In this document: piece after piece, positions 53,807 to 63,870 of the stretch
Numbering within the stretch: position 1 is the first letter of the stretch
Layout of the letters: each line of letters begins with the position of its first letter
Source: Chloroflexota bacterium
Lineage (GTDB): Bacteria > Chloroflexota > Dormibacteria > Aeolococcales > Aeolococcaceae
Assembly: GCA_005880985.1 (NCBI GenBank)
Contig: VBIQ01000015.1
Span: 31,841-95,840, forward strand
Direction of reading: 5' to 3'
DNA: 64,000 nucleotides
Position numbers and translations under genes: made by a program
The notes under the pieces: model-generated
Databases searched by the model: none
The model's input: only the letters and a program-made list of their open reading frames with translations
Told to the model about the DNA's origin: nothing

Positions 53807-54075
53807 GCGCCTCGACCCGCAGCCCCCCGGGCGCGACCGCCGGATCGTCACCCCGGCGCCAAGGAACGAGGAACCTCATCGTGTCCTCCGTCCCCCTCCC
53901 CGAGCCCGCCGGCCGCCGAGTGTATCAGCCCCTTCTCAGCCAGGCAGAGGCGTGTCGCGAGGGGTGCCGGGGCCGCTGACTGCGACGACCACTTCAGCAC
54001 CCGGGTCCAGCTCCTGAGCGGGCTTCCACCCGGGATTGCGGTCCCCGTCGGCGCAGCGCGAGGCGTCCGATAACG

Positions 54076-54792
54076 GTGTCGTGTGCGACACTCAGCCAGG
54101 TGCGTGGGAAGCCTTGGGATCGCCTGCAGACCGTCGCATCGTACGCGTACAGCTGGCCGTCGGGCCGCCGCGTGATCGATAAGGCGCGTCACCTCGCGTG
54201 GCGGGTCAGCTACAAGGATGGGGCCCGCCTGATGTCGGAGGGGCGCAAGCGCTGGCAGATCTTCCGCAATCCCACTGCCACCATACGCTTCGGGAAAAAC
54301 GTGACCGCGGGGCCCGGCTTCAAGGTGCATGCTCCCTGGGGAGGCACTCTCATCGTCGGGGACAACGTCGAGTTCCGCCGCAATACGCTCTTCGAACTCG
54401 GGAGCCCGGGAGCGCGGGTGACGGTGGGCGACGGCTCGTACTTCACCTACGACGTGATCATCGCCTGCGACACGACGATCAGCATCGGCGAGCGGGTTGG
54501 GCTGGCGCAGAGCACCTTCGTCGCTGATGGCAGTCACCGCTACCGTGACCTGACCAAGCCTTTCCTCGAGCAGGGGTATAACTACAGGTCGATCAGCATC
54601 GGAAACGATGTCCAGGTCCATTCGAAAGTCACCATCGTGAACAGCATCGGCGAGCGAGCGATCATCGGAGCCAACGCTGTTGTCACCAAGCCCATCCCGC
54701 CGTTCACCGTGGCTGGTGGCGTCCCGGCCAGGGTGCTGGATTACTACGGGCCACCCAGTCAGGATCCGGAAGGTTGGAAACCGGAACGCTAG
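54076..54792 (+). CDS. Left-handed beta-helix acyltransferase
   Basis: A 238-residue hexapeptide-repeat protein (WbbJ/Wzx-locus type acetyltransferase). The repeats run from FGKNVTAGPGFKVHAPWGG through IGERVGLAQSTFVADGSHRY, VQVHSKVTIVNSIGERAIIGANAVVTKPIPPFTVAGG, ending in VPARVLDYYG. It likely O-acetylates a sugar of the polymer. Its N-terminal 70 residues are basic and of lower GC than the neighbours. Its stop interlocks with the stop of the convergent GT2 gene (CTAG). The 269 bases before it show no other gene. Confidence 0.83.
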   Translation: MSCATLSQVRGKPWDRLQTVASYAYSWPSGRRVIDKARHLAWRVSYKDGARLMSEGRKRWQIFRNPTATIRFGKNVTAGPGFKVHAPWGGTLIVGDNVEFRRNTLFELGSPGARVTVGDGSYFTYDVIIACDTTISIGERVGLAQSTFVADGSHRYRDLTKPFLEQGYNYRSISIGNDVQVHSKVTIVNSIGERAIIGANAVVTKPIPPFTVAGGVPARVLDYYGPPSQDPEGWKPER

Positions 54793-55778
54793 TCCGCCGC
54801 GAACTCAGAGAGGTCGGGCTGCGCCGGTCCGACGCCGCGCGCGGCGGCCTCGTCCCAGGCCGTGAGGAAGTGCGGCGCGAGAGCCTGCTTGAAAGCGGTG
54901 TCGACGCTGAGCCAGACGCGGCGGCCGAGCCACGGGAGCCAAGACGGGATGTAGGGCGCGAGGGGGAGGCCGCGTGCCCGCGCCGGCGGCATGGCCGCGG
55001 CCGCGGTGAACATGCGATGGAACCACGGCGTCAGCTCGGGATGCAAGGTGGAGAAGGTGTACTCCGCAGCGGCAACACGGCGTGCCCGCTTCTGCCAGAA
55101 CTCCAAGGTCATGGGACGGACGTGGTTGACGACGGCGCGGCGGTTGTAGAGGAGACGAAGACCGAGCTTGCTGGCTCGATAGGCCCAGTCGGTGTCCTCG
55201 TATCCGTAGGGAAAGTGCTCCTCGTCGAAGTCGCCCACGCGTCCAGCGAACGAGCGTTTGAGGGAGACGTTCGCTCCCGCGAACCGTCCCCAGCCGGCGT
55301 CCACGCCTCGGATGTTGGCGAAGTCAAACTGGATGCCGGTCTCAAGCCAGCGCATGAAGGTGGTGACCTCGAGCTCCCGAGCCCACCGCACGCATCCGAG
55401 CACGCCGACCTCCTCCGCGGGGTGACGCTGATGCCACTCGAGATGCTCCGCGACAAGCCGGCTCACGGGGATGGTGTCGTTGTCGGTGAAGAGAACCAGT
55501 GCACCTTCGGCAGCGCGAAGACCGGCGTTGCGGTTGGCCGAGAGGCCGGGGACATGCCCCGTGAGCCGGCGCACCGGGAATGGACGCGTGCCGATGGCCC
55601 GCTCAACCGCGTCCGGCTGCGGATCGGCGGCGTCCGCGACGACCAGCACTTCGAAGATGCGGCGCGACATCTGCTGCGAGTACCCGTCGAGGACGCGCTC
55701 GAGTGTCGCGTAGTTGCCCAGGGTGGAGATGACGACGCTGAGCCGCGGTGGGCCCGAGGTGCTTGGTCCCAGCGGCAT
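54789..55778 (-). CDS. GT2 glycosyltransferase
   Basis: A 329-residue GT-A enzyme: LSVVISTLGNYATLERVLDGYS, GLSANRNAGLRAAEGALVLFTDNDT with the metal site, and FPYGYEDTDWAYRASKLGL. It differs from the gene at 45355 in length of the C-terminus and lacks a clear membrane segment. It converges on the acyltransferase gene. Confidence 0.87.
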   Translation of the reverse strand: MPLGPSTSGPPRLSVVISTLGNYATLERVLDGYSQQMSRRIFEVLVVADAADPQPDAVERAIGTRPFPVRRLTGHVPGLSANRNAGLRAAEGALVLFTDNDTIPVSRLVAEHLEWHQRHPAEEVGVLGCVRWARELEVTTFMRWLETGIQFDFANIRGVDAGWGRFAGANVSLKRSFAGRVGDFDEEHFPYGYEDTDWAYRASKLGLRLLYNRRAVVNHVRPMTLEFWQKRARRVAAAEYTFSTLHPELTPWFHRMFTAAAAMPPARARGLPLAPYIPSWLPWLGRRVWLSVDTAFKQALAPHFLTAWDEAAARGVGPAQPDLSEFAAD

Positions 55779-55820
55779 CGCACCCAGGGTACCAGCGGGT
55801 CTCGGGACTAGGCCGGCGGC

Positions 55821-56576
55821 ATGCCCCGACCGGTTGCCCTGCGGCTCGATCCGGAGCGGGAGGAGGCGGAGTTACGCGCCTACCTCGGTGCCACCTACGA
55901 CCGCCACCGTCTGGAGCGGTACGAGCAAACGCTCGCCGAGGAGCTCGCGTCGATCCACCACGAGCACCACTTCTACCGCACCTCGCAGGCCTACCTCTAC
56001 AACCTCACCGCCTTCGCGATGACCGGCACCAAGCTTCCGTACCTCGACCTCCTGACCAGCCGGGTACCGCCGGGATCACGCGTGCTCGATTACGGGTGCG
56101 GGATCGGTTCCGATGGGCTGATGCTTCTTGAGGCGGGCTATCGCGTGGAGTTCGCCGACTTTGACAACCCGTCCACCGCATACCTCCGGTGGCGGCTCGA
56201 GCGACGGTCGCTCGATGCGCCAATCCGTGATCTCGACGGCGTGGTCCCGGGCGGATTCGATGCGGCATATGCCTTTGACGTCATCGAGCACGTTTCAGAT
56301 CCCTACGCCTTTCTCGGCGAGATGGAACGGCGCGCGGCTCTCATCTTGGTGAACCTGCTCGAGTTCGATCCGCACGAGCAGGCGCTCCATCGCGAGCTGC
56401 CCATCGCCGACCTTCTCCGCTACATGGCACGCTACGACCTGGAGCATTACGCGATCCTCCACGGCACCTCGCACCTTGTCCTCTACCGGCCCGAGGCTGC
56501 GGCGCCGCTGCGGCGCCTCTGGAACCGGGGTCGCATCGCTGCCCAGAGGTGGCGCCAACGCTCCGGAGCCGGTTGA
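55821..56576 (+). CDS. SAM-dependent methyltransferase
   Basis: A 251-residue class I methyltransferase: RVLDYGCGIGSDGLMLLEAGYRVEFADFDN (motif I) and AFDVIEHVSDPYAFLGEM. The N-terminus has AEELASIHHEHHFYRTSQ, a feature of sugar- or lipid-linked methyltransferases. Likely part of the same polymer pathway. Confidence 0.82.
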   Translation: MPRPVALRLDPEREEAELRAYLGATYDRHRLERYEQTLAEELASIHHEHHFYRTSQAYLYNLTAFAMTGTKLPYLDLLTSRVPPGSRVLDYGCGIGSDGLMLLEAGYRVEFADFDNPSTAYLRWRLERRSLDAPIRDLDGVVPGGFDAAYAFDVIEHVSDPYAFLGEMERRAALILVNLLEFDPHEQALHRELPIADLLRYMARYDLEHYAILHGTSHLVLYRPEAAAPLRRLWNRGRIAAQRWRQRSGAG

Positions 56577-56632
56577 CGGCATCCACGGCGGCGGAGGCAC
56601 CGCCAGCGCACACGGTACCCGGCGTGCTGTCC

Positions 56633-57487
56633 TCAGGAGCCGTCCGCGGTCGTGGGCACCGCCGGTTGCGACGGGACCGCACGAGGCCGGGCAACCAGCA
56701 CTGCATGCGGGTCACCTCGAGTCGCCACCACGAGGGCATGCCGTCCCGCTCGGGTGGCCAGCAGCCGCGGGTGGAACGACGCCAGCGGCTGTCCCGCGCC
56801 CGGTGGCATGTAGATGCGGCGCGGTCCGGCGACCACCTCGAAGCCCCCCGCCTCCACCAGGCCCCGCAGCCCGGCAACGTTCGGATACCACCACCAGGGA
56901 CGCCCACGGCCATCGAATGTCGCCACCGGACGCCGTGGCAAAAGCAGGGAGAGCAGGAGGTCGATGCCGTCGACGACGATCATGCTGCCGTCGCAGACGG
57001 CGCGAAGGCGCATCAGCGCTCGCACCGGGTCGCGCAGGTGCACGAGAAGGCTGCCGAGATAGATCAGGTCGAACCGCCCGAGTCCGTTCTCGTCGACGTC
57101 GTACGCGCTGCAGTCGACACGGCGGACCGACGAGCGCAGCGCGCGGTGCGCGATCTCGAAACCGCTGCCCGTTCCCTTGCGCCGCCCGATGATCTCCATC
57201 ACCTCAGCACTGCTGTCCACCGGCCAGTCCCACTGTTTCGGGTCGGGAACGTCGATGGCCACCACCTCGGCCGCACCGCGCCGTTCCATCTCGAAGGCCC
57301 AGAAGCCGTCGAAGGTTCCCACGTCGAGACAGCGCATGCCGGCGAGCGACTGGGGGAACGGGACCTGCTCGACAACTGGGCGGGTGTCGTGCCAGCCCGG
57401 CGTGACAACGCCCGGGGCGAGCTCTATGGTGTGATACCAGTCGAGCTGACGCACCTCGGCGGGCAGATCACCTCCAGCCGTGATCAT
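56633..57487 (-). CDS. SAM-dependent methyltransferase (DUF1698/CmoB-like)
   Basis: A 284-residue protein. RCLDVGTFDGFWAFEMERRGA is the SAM motif I and DLIYLGSLLVHLRDPVRALMRLRAV is motif IV, similar to the CmoB/DUF1698 group. The ATG at 57487 stands 9 bases after TACATT (plus 57497-57502), so I chose it over the ATG at 57520. The tail repeats TRAGRHALVVATRG. Acts presumably on a small sugar or lipid. Confidence 0.8.
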   Translation of the reverse strand: MITAGGDLPAEVRQLDWYHTIELAPGVVTPGWHDTRPVVEQVPFPQSLAGMRCLDVGTFDGFWAFEMERRGAAEVVAIDVPDPKQWDWPVDSSAEVMEIIGRRKGTGSGFEIAHRALRSSVRRVDCSAYDVDENGLGRFDLIYLGSLLVHLRDPVRALMRLRAVCDGSMIVVDGIDLLLSLLLPRRPVATFDGRGRPWWWYPNVAGLRGLVEAGGFEVVAGPRRIYMPPGAGQPLASFHPRLLATRAGRHALVVATRGDPHAVLVARPRAVPSQPAVPTTADGS

Positions 57488-57720
57488 CGCGCGCGGAATG
57501 TAGCAGCGAGAGACGACCATGGGCGCGATGAGGCTCTTCCCTTTCTCCGCCCGGGTCGGCCAGGAAACGACAAGGGCGGCTCTCCTCCTCGACTGGACCC
57601 GCTCGGATCGTGAAGCGCGGTTGCTCCTCCGCGATGGCCAGACCGCGGTCTTCGTGGTCGACGGCCGGCTTGATCCGCGTGGTGTGCGGGCTCTGCCTGA
57701 CAGGTGCCTACACTGCAGAG

Positions 57721-59136
57721 ATGAGGGCCAACGTCCTGCTGGTTGTCATGGACACCGCCCGCGCGGATGCCTTCGACTCCTATGGCGCACCGCCGGGATC
57801 GACTCCGGTGGCCACCCAGCTGGCGCAGCGGGGTCGGGCGCTGCCCGCCGTCATCGCCCCAGCCAGCTGGACGCTGCCATCGCACGCTGCGATGTTCACC
57901 GGCCTTCTTCCCCGCACACTGGGGCTTGGCCAGTCGCCGGGAGGGACCTACCACGGCGCGCGCCCGGTGATCGAGGCGCACCGGCACCGGTTGCTGCCCG
58001 AGGCGTTCCGCCGCGCCGGCTATGTCACCCGAGCGGTCAGCGCCAACGTCTGGATCTCACCGGTCACCGGGTTCGACGCGGGCTTCGACGACTTCGTCGC
58101 CCTGCGGAGCTCGCGTTGCGACCGGGTGCAGCTGCCCGGCCTCCGGCCCCGTCTGTCCTGGTACGGGGAGGCGCTGCGCGCACGAGTCGACGACGGAGCG
58201 GCCGAGGCGGAGCAAGTGATCCACCGCTGGCTGGCTGAGGATCGGAGGCCGTTCTTCTGGTTCGTGAACCTCATCGAATGCCACTCGCCCTATCTCCCGC
58301 CCCGCCCGTACGGCGACCGCTCACCGCTCCGGCGGCTGCTCGCCGCCGAGGACGCGCGCCGGTACTTGAGAGTGGACACCATCTGGGCCGCATGCCTCGG
58401 TGCGCTCACCGTGCCCGAACAAGCCCTGGTGCGCATGCGCCATCTCTACGCCAGGTCGGTCCGCCTCATGGATGACTGGCTCGGGCGTGTGCTCGAGGCT
58501 CTCGACATGCACGGAGTGCTCGACGACACCCTAGTCGTCATCACTTCCGATCATGGCGAGAACTTCGGTGAGGCAAACATGATCGGCCACTCGTTCTCGC
58601 TCGACCAGCGCCTCATCCACGTCCCGTTGATCGCCGCCGGCCCCGGTGCACAAGGCATAGCCGTCGCCAGCCTGGTGGCGTTGCCGCGTCTTCTCGCGGA
58701 GGCGGTCGGCCTCTCCGATCATCCATGGCGCGAAGCCGTACCCGACGGGGTTGCGGTCGCCCAGTGCGATCCGCTGTCTGGCGCGGACGACCCGCGAATC
58801 GAGCAGGCTGTCAGCAGATGGCACCTCGACCAGGAGGCGGTTCGGAGGCTGACGCAGCCGATGACCTGCGCCACCGACGGCGAGCTGAAACTGCTGCGAT
58901 TCGGTGACGAGGACCGGCTGTACGATCTGATCGCGGACCCGCGCGAGCTCCACCCGATGGCCCCGGACCAGCCGTCGGTGCGCGAACTGTTCGGAGCCCG
59001 TCACGACCGGCTGGCGGAGGCGCTGGAACCGGCGTCGCGGCCCGGCCCGGCCCTGGCGCCCACGTCGTCCGCCGAGCTCTCCGACGCCGAGCGGCAGGAC
59101 ATCGAGCAGCGGATGCGACTTCTCGGCTACCTCTGA
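57721..59136 (+). CDS. Alkaline-phosphatase superfamily enzyme, sulfatase-like, Thr nucleophile
   Basis: A 471-residue protein. ANVLLVVMDTARADAF gives a metal Asp; ASWTLPSHAAMFTG is the place where sulfatases have CxPSR, here T-L-P-S-H, so the nucleophile is Thr; VVITSDHGENFGEANMIGHS gives the Asp-His metal ligands. Thr is used in LtaS and ethanolamine-phosphate transferases and in some hydrolases, so it may transfer or remove a phospho or sulfo group on the glycan. ATG is 6 bases after TACACT. No signal peptide or membrane segment. Confidence 0.85.
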   Translation: MRANVLLVVMDTARADAFDSYGAPPGSTPVATQLAQRGRALPAVIAPASWTLPSHAAMFTGLLPRTLGLGQSPGGTYHGARPVIEAHRHRLLPEAFRRAGYVTRAVSANVWISPVTGFDAGFDDFVALRSSRCDRVQLPGLRPRLSWYGEALRARVDDGAAEAEQVIHRWLAEDRRPFFWFVNLIECHSPYLPPRPYGDRSPLRRLLAAEDARRYLRVDTIWAACLGALTVPEQALVRMRHLYARSVRLMDDWLGRVLEALDMHGVLDDTLVVITSDHGENFGEANMIGHSFSLDQRLIHVPLIAAGPGAQGIAVASLVALPRLLAEAVGLSDHPWREAVPDGVAVAQCDPLSGADDPRIEQAVSRWHLDQEAVRRLTQPMTCATDGELKLLRFGDEDRLYDLIADPRELHPMAPDQPSVRELFGARHDRLAEALEPASRPGPALAPTSSAELSDAERQDIEQRMRLLGYL

Positions 59137-59138
59137 GG

Positions 59139-60058
59139 TCAGCGAACCTGCCCCTCGACGAAGGGAACCTCGAAGACCTTGTCATGAGCGATCGGACCGT
59201 GTCCGAAGTACCCGCCCTCCCCGAAGAGCTCACCGTGGTCCGACGTGAGGATGATCCAGGTGCTGGGCGGGACGACATCAAACAGCTGCTCGAACCCTGG
59301 CTCAAGGCCCGTGAGCGCTCGCACCTGTCGGTCGCGCAGGGTTTCCATCTGATCCATGTCGAAGAAGGCGGTGCGCTGCTCATCGACTCGCTCTCCGAGC
59401 TGCCTGACCGCGCCGTGGACGCCGCTGAGACGCGGCCATTCGGACGGGTCCTCGCCGGCGAGCGCGTACGGGTAGTGGGTCTCGCCGACGTTGAGCAGAT
59501 GAAATGACGGCCGGTCGTCCGGAAACGACAGCCTAGCCAACATCGCGGCCATGTCATTGTGGGTCGGCATCAGCGTGTAGCTGTCGAAGTCGCGGTTGAG
59601 CGGCGTATGCTGGTTGAGCACCGGCATCGACACCATGGCGCTGGTCTGGTAACCGAGGCGGTTGCGCAGATAGCTGGGAAGGAAGAGCGACGGCAGCAGC
59701 TCCTTGAACTCGATGCCGGGCACGCCGAGCCGCTCGGTGTAGCGCTGCAGGTCCGCCTTGTAGTACTCGGAGGCGTATACGTGGGTCGGGCTGGCATGAG
59801 GGAGCAGGCCCATCAGCAGGTTGTAGTGCGACGGCGCCGTCCACGAGGCGTAGCTCCAACGGCGCTCCACCGGCCCGAGACGAGAGGGCAGCTTCGGCTC
59901 GGCGCGGAGCCAGGAGTCGTAGCGCAGGCTGTCGAGCACCACGACCACCAGGTGGCGGGCGCCCGCGGGCGGCTCGGGTCGCTCGACCGCTGCCGCGGGC
60001 TCGGGCCAGGCCGTCGGAGCGTTCGCCTCCTCCCGCTTGCGGCGCCGCAGCACCGCCC

Positions 60059-60062
<4 letters not shown>
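59139..60062 (-). CDS. Second alkaline-phosphatase superfamily enzyme, sulfatase-like
   Basis: A 307-residue protein with [14 protein letters not shown] at the metal Asp, [20 protein letters not shown] (again T-A-P-S-H in place of CxPSR) and [23 protein letters not shown] near the end. It is shorter than its neighbour and ends soon after the second metal box, so it may be a compact family member. It follows the decarboxylase gene with a GTGA overlap and faces the first enzyme tail to tail, with 2 bases between the stops. N-terminus is basic. Confidence 0.8.
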
Positions 60063-61075
<1,013 letters not shown>

Positions 61076-61506
61076 CGGCAGCTCCTCGCGATTGCGAGCC
61101 CGGCTGAAGGCCCCTCCGCCCCATCATCGCATCCCGGCGCCGCCACGGCCGTCAACCGCTGCTGCCGCCACACCAGGGGATCAAGCTCGCCCAGACGGGC
61201 GGCCGCCATGGCCAGGCGCGGCCGCCGGGGTGGGTTCGAAACGGGGTGCGATCGGCCAAACCGCCGGGCATGACCCGGCATCTCCACCCGGGTTGCTCCC
61301 GTGGGCGGCCCGGTGCCCGTCCGCATCTCGACGGGGGCCGTGACGCGGCCGCTGAGCGGCCCAGTGCGGCCGAAGTGCAAGGAACCGTGCCGTGGCCACG
61401 TCTCTGCCAGCAGGAGGTGGTCTCCGAAGCTGGGCGACACGGCCCAGTGGCTGCATCGGTCCGACCGACCCCTGGTCGATCGGCCCCGGGAAGAAGAGGA
61501 AGGCGC
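61076..61506. other. 431-base gap with no recognised gene
   Basis: It lies between the divergent decarboxylase and hydrolase genes. Short open frames on both strands have no family likeness. The half near 61507 carries the ribosome site GAAGAAGAGGAAGG for the hydrolase, and a small hairpin (CGACC/GGTCG near 61480). Otherwise I see only GC-rich unstructured sequence. Confidence 0.5.
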
Positions 61507-63711
61507 GTGGGCTACCCGATCGCTCTCAACCGTATCGCTGTCGCAGCCCTGGGCCCGCTGGTGGTCGCGGCGGGTCTCGGAGTCACCGGGCCGGCTCGCG
61601 CCGCCGCCGCGGGGACGACCGACCCCGTGACCAGCTATACCAAGACAGCCGACGTCCGGATCACCATGCGCGACGGCGTCAGCCTGGACTCGGACGAGTA
61701 CGTACCCGACCACGGCTGCCCTTGCCCGGTCCTCCTCGTGCAGACACCGTACCGGAAGAACGGCGGGGTGGCCGAGTTCAACCCGTACTTCCCTGCGCAC
61801 GGCTACGCGGAGATCGTCGTCGACGTCCGCGGCACCGGGTCGAGCGAGGGCTACTGGACCTCCTTCGGCACCCCCGAGCAGCTGGACGGCGTCGAGCTGG
61901 TGAACCGGGCCGCGCACCGACCGTTCTCCAACGGGCGCATCGGCCTCGCCGGCGTCAGCTACAGCGCGATCAACCAGTTCCTCACCGTGGAACGTCTCAG
62001 CGAGGTCCAGCCGTCGCACAACCCGGTGCAGGCGATCTTCCCGATCGTGCCCATGGGTGACCCGTATCGCGACGTCGTCTTCGCCGGCGGCAACACCGAC
62101 ACCGGTTTCATCCCGCTCTGGCTGGGACTGGTCAACTCGCTCAACTCCCTGCCCGCCGACGACGCGGCGTCGCACCCCGCCATCGCGCTCAACGCCGAAT
62201 CGCAGCACCTCGTGGATATCGCCCAGTTCGCCGCCCCTGCCGTCGCCGACACGACCCTGGGCGGATACGAGAGCGCGCTGCCGTCGCAACTCCAGACCTA
62301 CCCGGACCAGGCCTACGACAACCCCTACTACCGCAACGTGGCACCCCTGACACGCATCCAGGACGTCCACGTCCCGACCTTCATCGTTGGTGGCGAGTAC
62401 GACCTGTTCCAGCGCAGCGAGCCGCTGCTGTATCGCGGTCTCGACCTGCCGCCCACTCAGAAGAAGCTGCTCTTCGGCCCCTGGTACCACGGCAACCCGT
62501 CGTCACACCTGACCGCGGACGACGGCTCGTCGCCGGTCCACGACGAGAAGGGCAATCTCCTTCCCTCGACCAACAACCTGTCGCTGGCATGGTTCGACCA
62601 CTGGCTCAAGGGCGTGAACAACGGCATCGACCGGTTCCCGACCACGGAGACTTACCAGATCGGGCCGAACCAGTGGCGCCCCGACACGGCATTTCCGTAC
62701 CCGGGCACGACCTACCAGCCGTGGTACCTGGGCGCGTCGCCGTCCGGATCCGGTGCGCCGAGTCTCTACGACGGCTCGCTGGGCCTGAACGCCGGCCCCG
62801 CCGGCACGGCGGCGATGCCGTGGCAGCCGCTCACCGGCGCGTGTTCGCGTTCGTCGGCGCAGTGGACCGCGGGCATCGTCGCCATACCACCCTGCACCGA
62901 CAACGACAGTAGTGCGGAGATCACCGGGGTGACGTTCACCAGCCCGGTGTTCACCCAGCCTTACACGGTGTCGGGCCCGATCGTCGCCGACCTGTGGCTC
63001 AGCTCGAGCCGGCCGGACACCACGATCACCGCCACGGTTGGCGACGTGCAGGCTGACGGATCGACGGTGTTCCGCGTCACCGCGGGATCGCTCGTCGGAT
63101 CGTTGCGCAGCTTCGTCGGCACCCGGTGCGGCGGCAAGGTGATGGACTGCAGTGTCTACGCCGGCAAGGTTCCCGTGGTGCCGTGGCATCCGTACACGCA
63201 TCAGTCACAGCAGGGCCTCACGACTGCACCGACAGAGGCGCTGGTCGAGGTGTTCCCCACCTCGTTCGTGGTGCAGCCAGGACACCGGTTGCGCCTCTCA
63301 CTGACCACCGCCGACCTGCCGCACCAGGGGCCCAACCTGAGCACCCTAGCGAACTCCAGCGGTGGGGTGACCACCCTGTACTTCGGTGCCACGCATCCCT
63401 CGCGCGTCTACCTCGGTGCCCTGCCAGCCCCGGCGACGGCCGGTGGAGCCGGGAAGTCGTCGCCGGCGAACACGGGAGCCACCTCAGCGGCGGCCGCATC
63501 CGCCCCTGTCCCGTCCAGCCGGGCCGGCACCGCGCCTGCGCACCTGGCCACCGGCACCGCATCGCCGGCGGAGGCACGGCCGTCGCTGCGGAACACCGCG
63601 GCTCACGACAAGGTGCTCACCGCCGCCTACGGCTTGGTCGCCGCCGCCGGCCTGGGCGTGGTTCTGCGATACGCACCGCGACGCCGTCGGTATCGTCCGT
63701 CCCGCAGATGA
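61507..63711 (+). CDS. Secreted CocE/NonD-type hydrolase with C-terminal anchor
   Basis: A 734-residue protein. A signal peptide (IAVAALGPLVVAAGLGVTGPARAAAA) leads to an X-Pro dipeptidyl-peptidase/CocE catalytic domain: nucleophile Ser in GLAGVSYSAINQF (about S151), Asp in VGGEYDLFQRS, His in GPWYHGN. The C-terminal beta-sandwich of the family follows (residues about 400-640). A Ser/Ala/Pro linker, one membrane helix (LTAAYGLVAAAGLGVVLRY) and an Arg-rich tail anchor it to the membrane. Substrate may be an ester or a peptide; unknown. GTG with AGAGGAAGG. Confidence 0.9.
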   Translation: MGYPIALNRIAVAALGPLVVAAGLGVTGPARAAAAGTTDPVTSYTKTADVRITMRDGVSLDSDEYVPDHGCPCPVLLVQTPYRKNGGVAEFNPYFPAHGYAEIVVDVRGTGSSEGYWTSFGTPEQLDGVELVNRAAHRPFSNGRIGLAGVSYSAINQFLTVERLSEVQPSHNPVQAIFPIVPMGDPYRDVVFAGGNTDTGFIPLWLGLVNSLNSLPADDAASHPAIALNAESQHLVDIAQFAAPAVADTTLGGYESALPSQLQTYPDQAYDNPYYRNVAPLTRIQDVHVPTFIVGGEYDLFQRSEPLLYRGLDLPPTQKKLLFGPWYHGNPSSHLTADDGSSPVHDEKGNLLPSTNNLSLAWFDHWLKGVNNGIDRFPTTETYQIGPNQWRPDTAFPYPGTTYQPWYLGASPSGSGAPSLYDGSLGLNAGPAGTAAMPWQPLTGACSRSSAQWTAGIVAIPPCTDNDSSAEITGVTFTSPVFTQPYTVSGPIVADLWLSSSRPDTTITATVGDVQADGSTVFRVTAGSLVGSLRSFVGTRCGGKVMDCSVYAGKVPVVPWHPYTHQSQQGLTTAPTEALVEVFPTSFVVQPGHRLRLSLTTADLPHQGPNLSTLANSSGGVTTLYFGATHPSRVYLGALPAPATAGGAGKSSPANTGATSAAAASAPVPSSRAGTAPAHLATGTASPAEARPSLRNTAAHDKVLTAAYGLVAAAGLGVVLRYAPRRRRYRPSRR

Positions 63712-63813
63712 TCCACCGCCCGTGGGCTTGCAGACTCCATTGCCGATGGGGGGTTTGCCTGAGGTGCGGGAGCTCCGCGCGAACGAAGCGGCTGAGTTTG
63801 GTACCCTGTGGGC

Positions 63814-63856
63814 CTCCGGTTGACGCTTGACGGTTCTGCTTCGGTTGATCCTTGAC
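63814..63856. repeat. Likely insertion-sequence end with two copies of an 18-base repeat
   Basis: CTCCGGTTGACGCTTGAC (63814) and CTTCGGTTGATCCTTGAC (63839) are direct repeats at 25-base spacing, next to the stop of a transposase-like gene. This arrangement is typical of the transposase-binding ends of insertion sequences. The true boundary is near 63811. Confidence 0.5.
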
Positions 63857-63870
63857 ACTCCCAGGCTGGC

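Noticed and set aside
57519..58238. An open frame beginning with ATG at 57519 before the AlkP gene
   Set aside because: The first 60 codons look protein-like, but most of the frame lies inside the 57721 gene and no homology is visible. The 200 bases before that gene hold no recognised gene.
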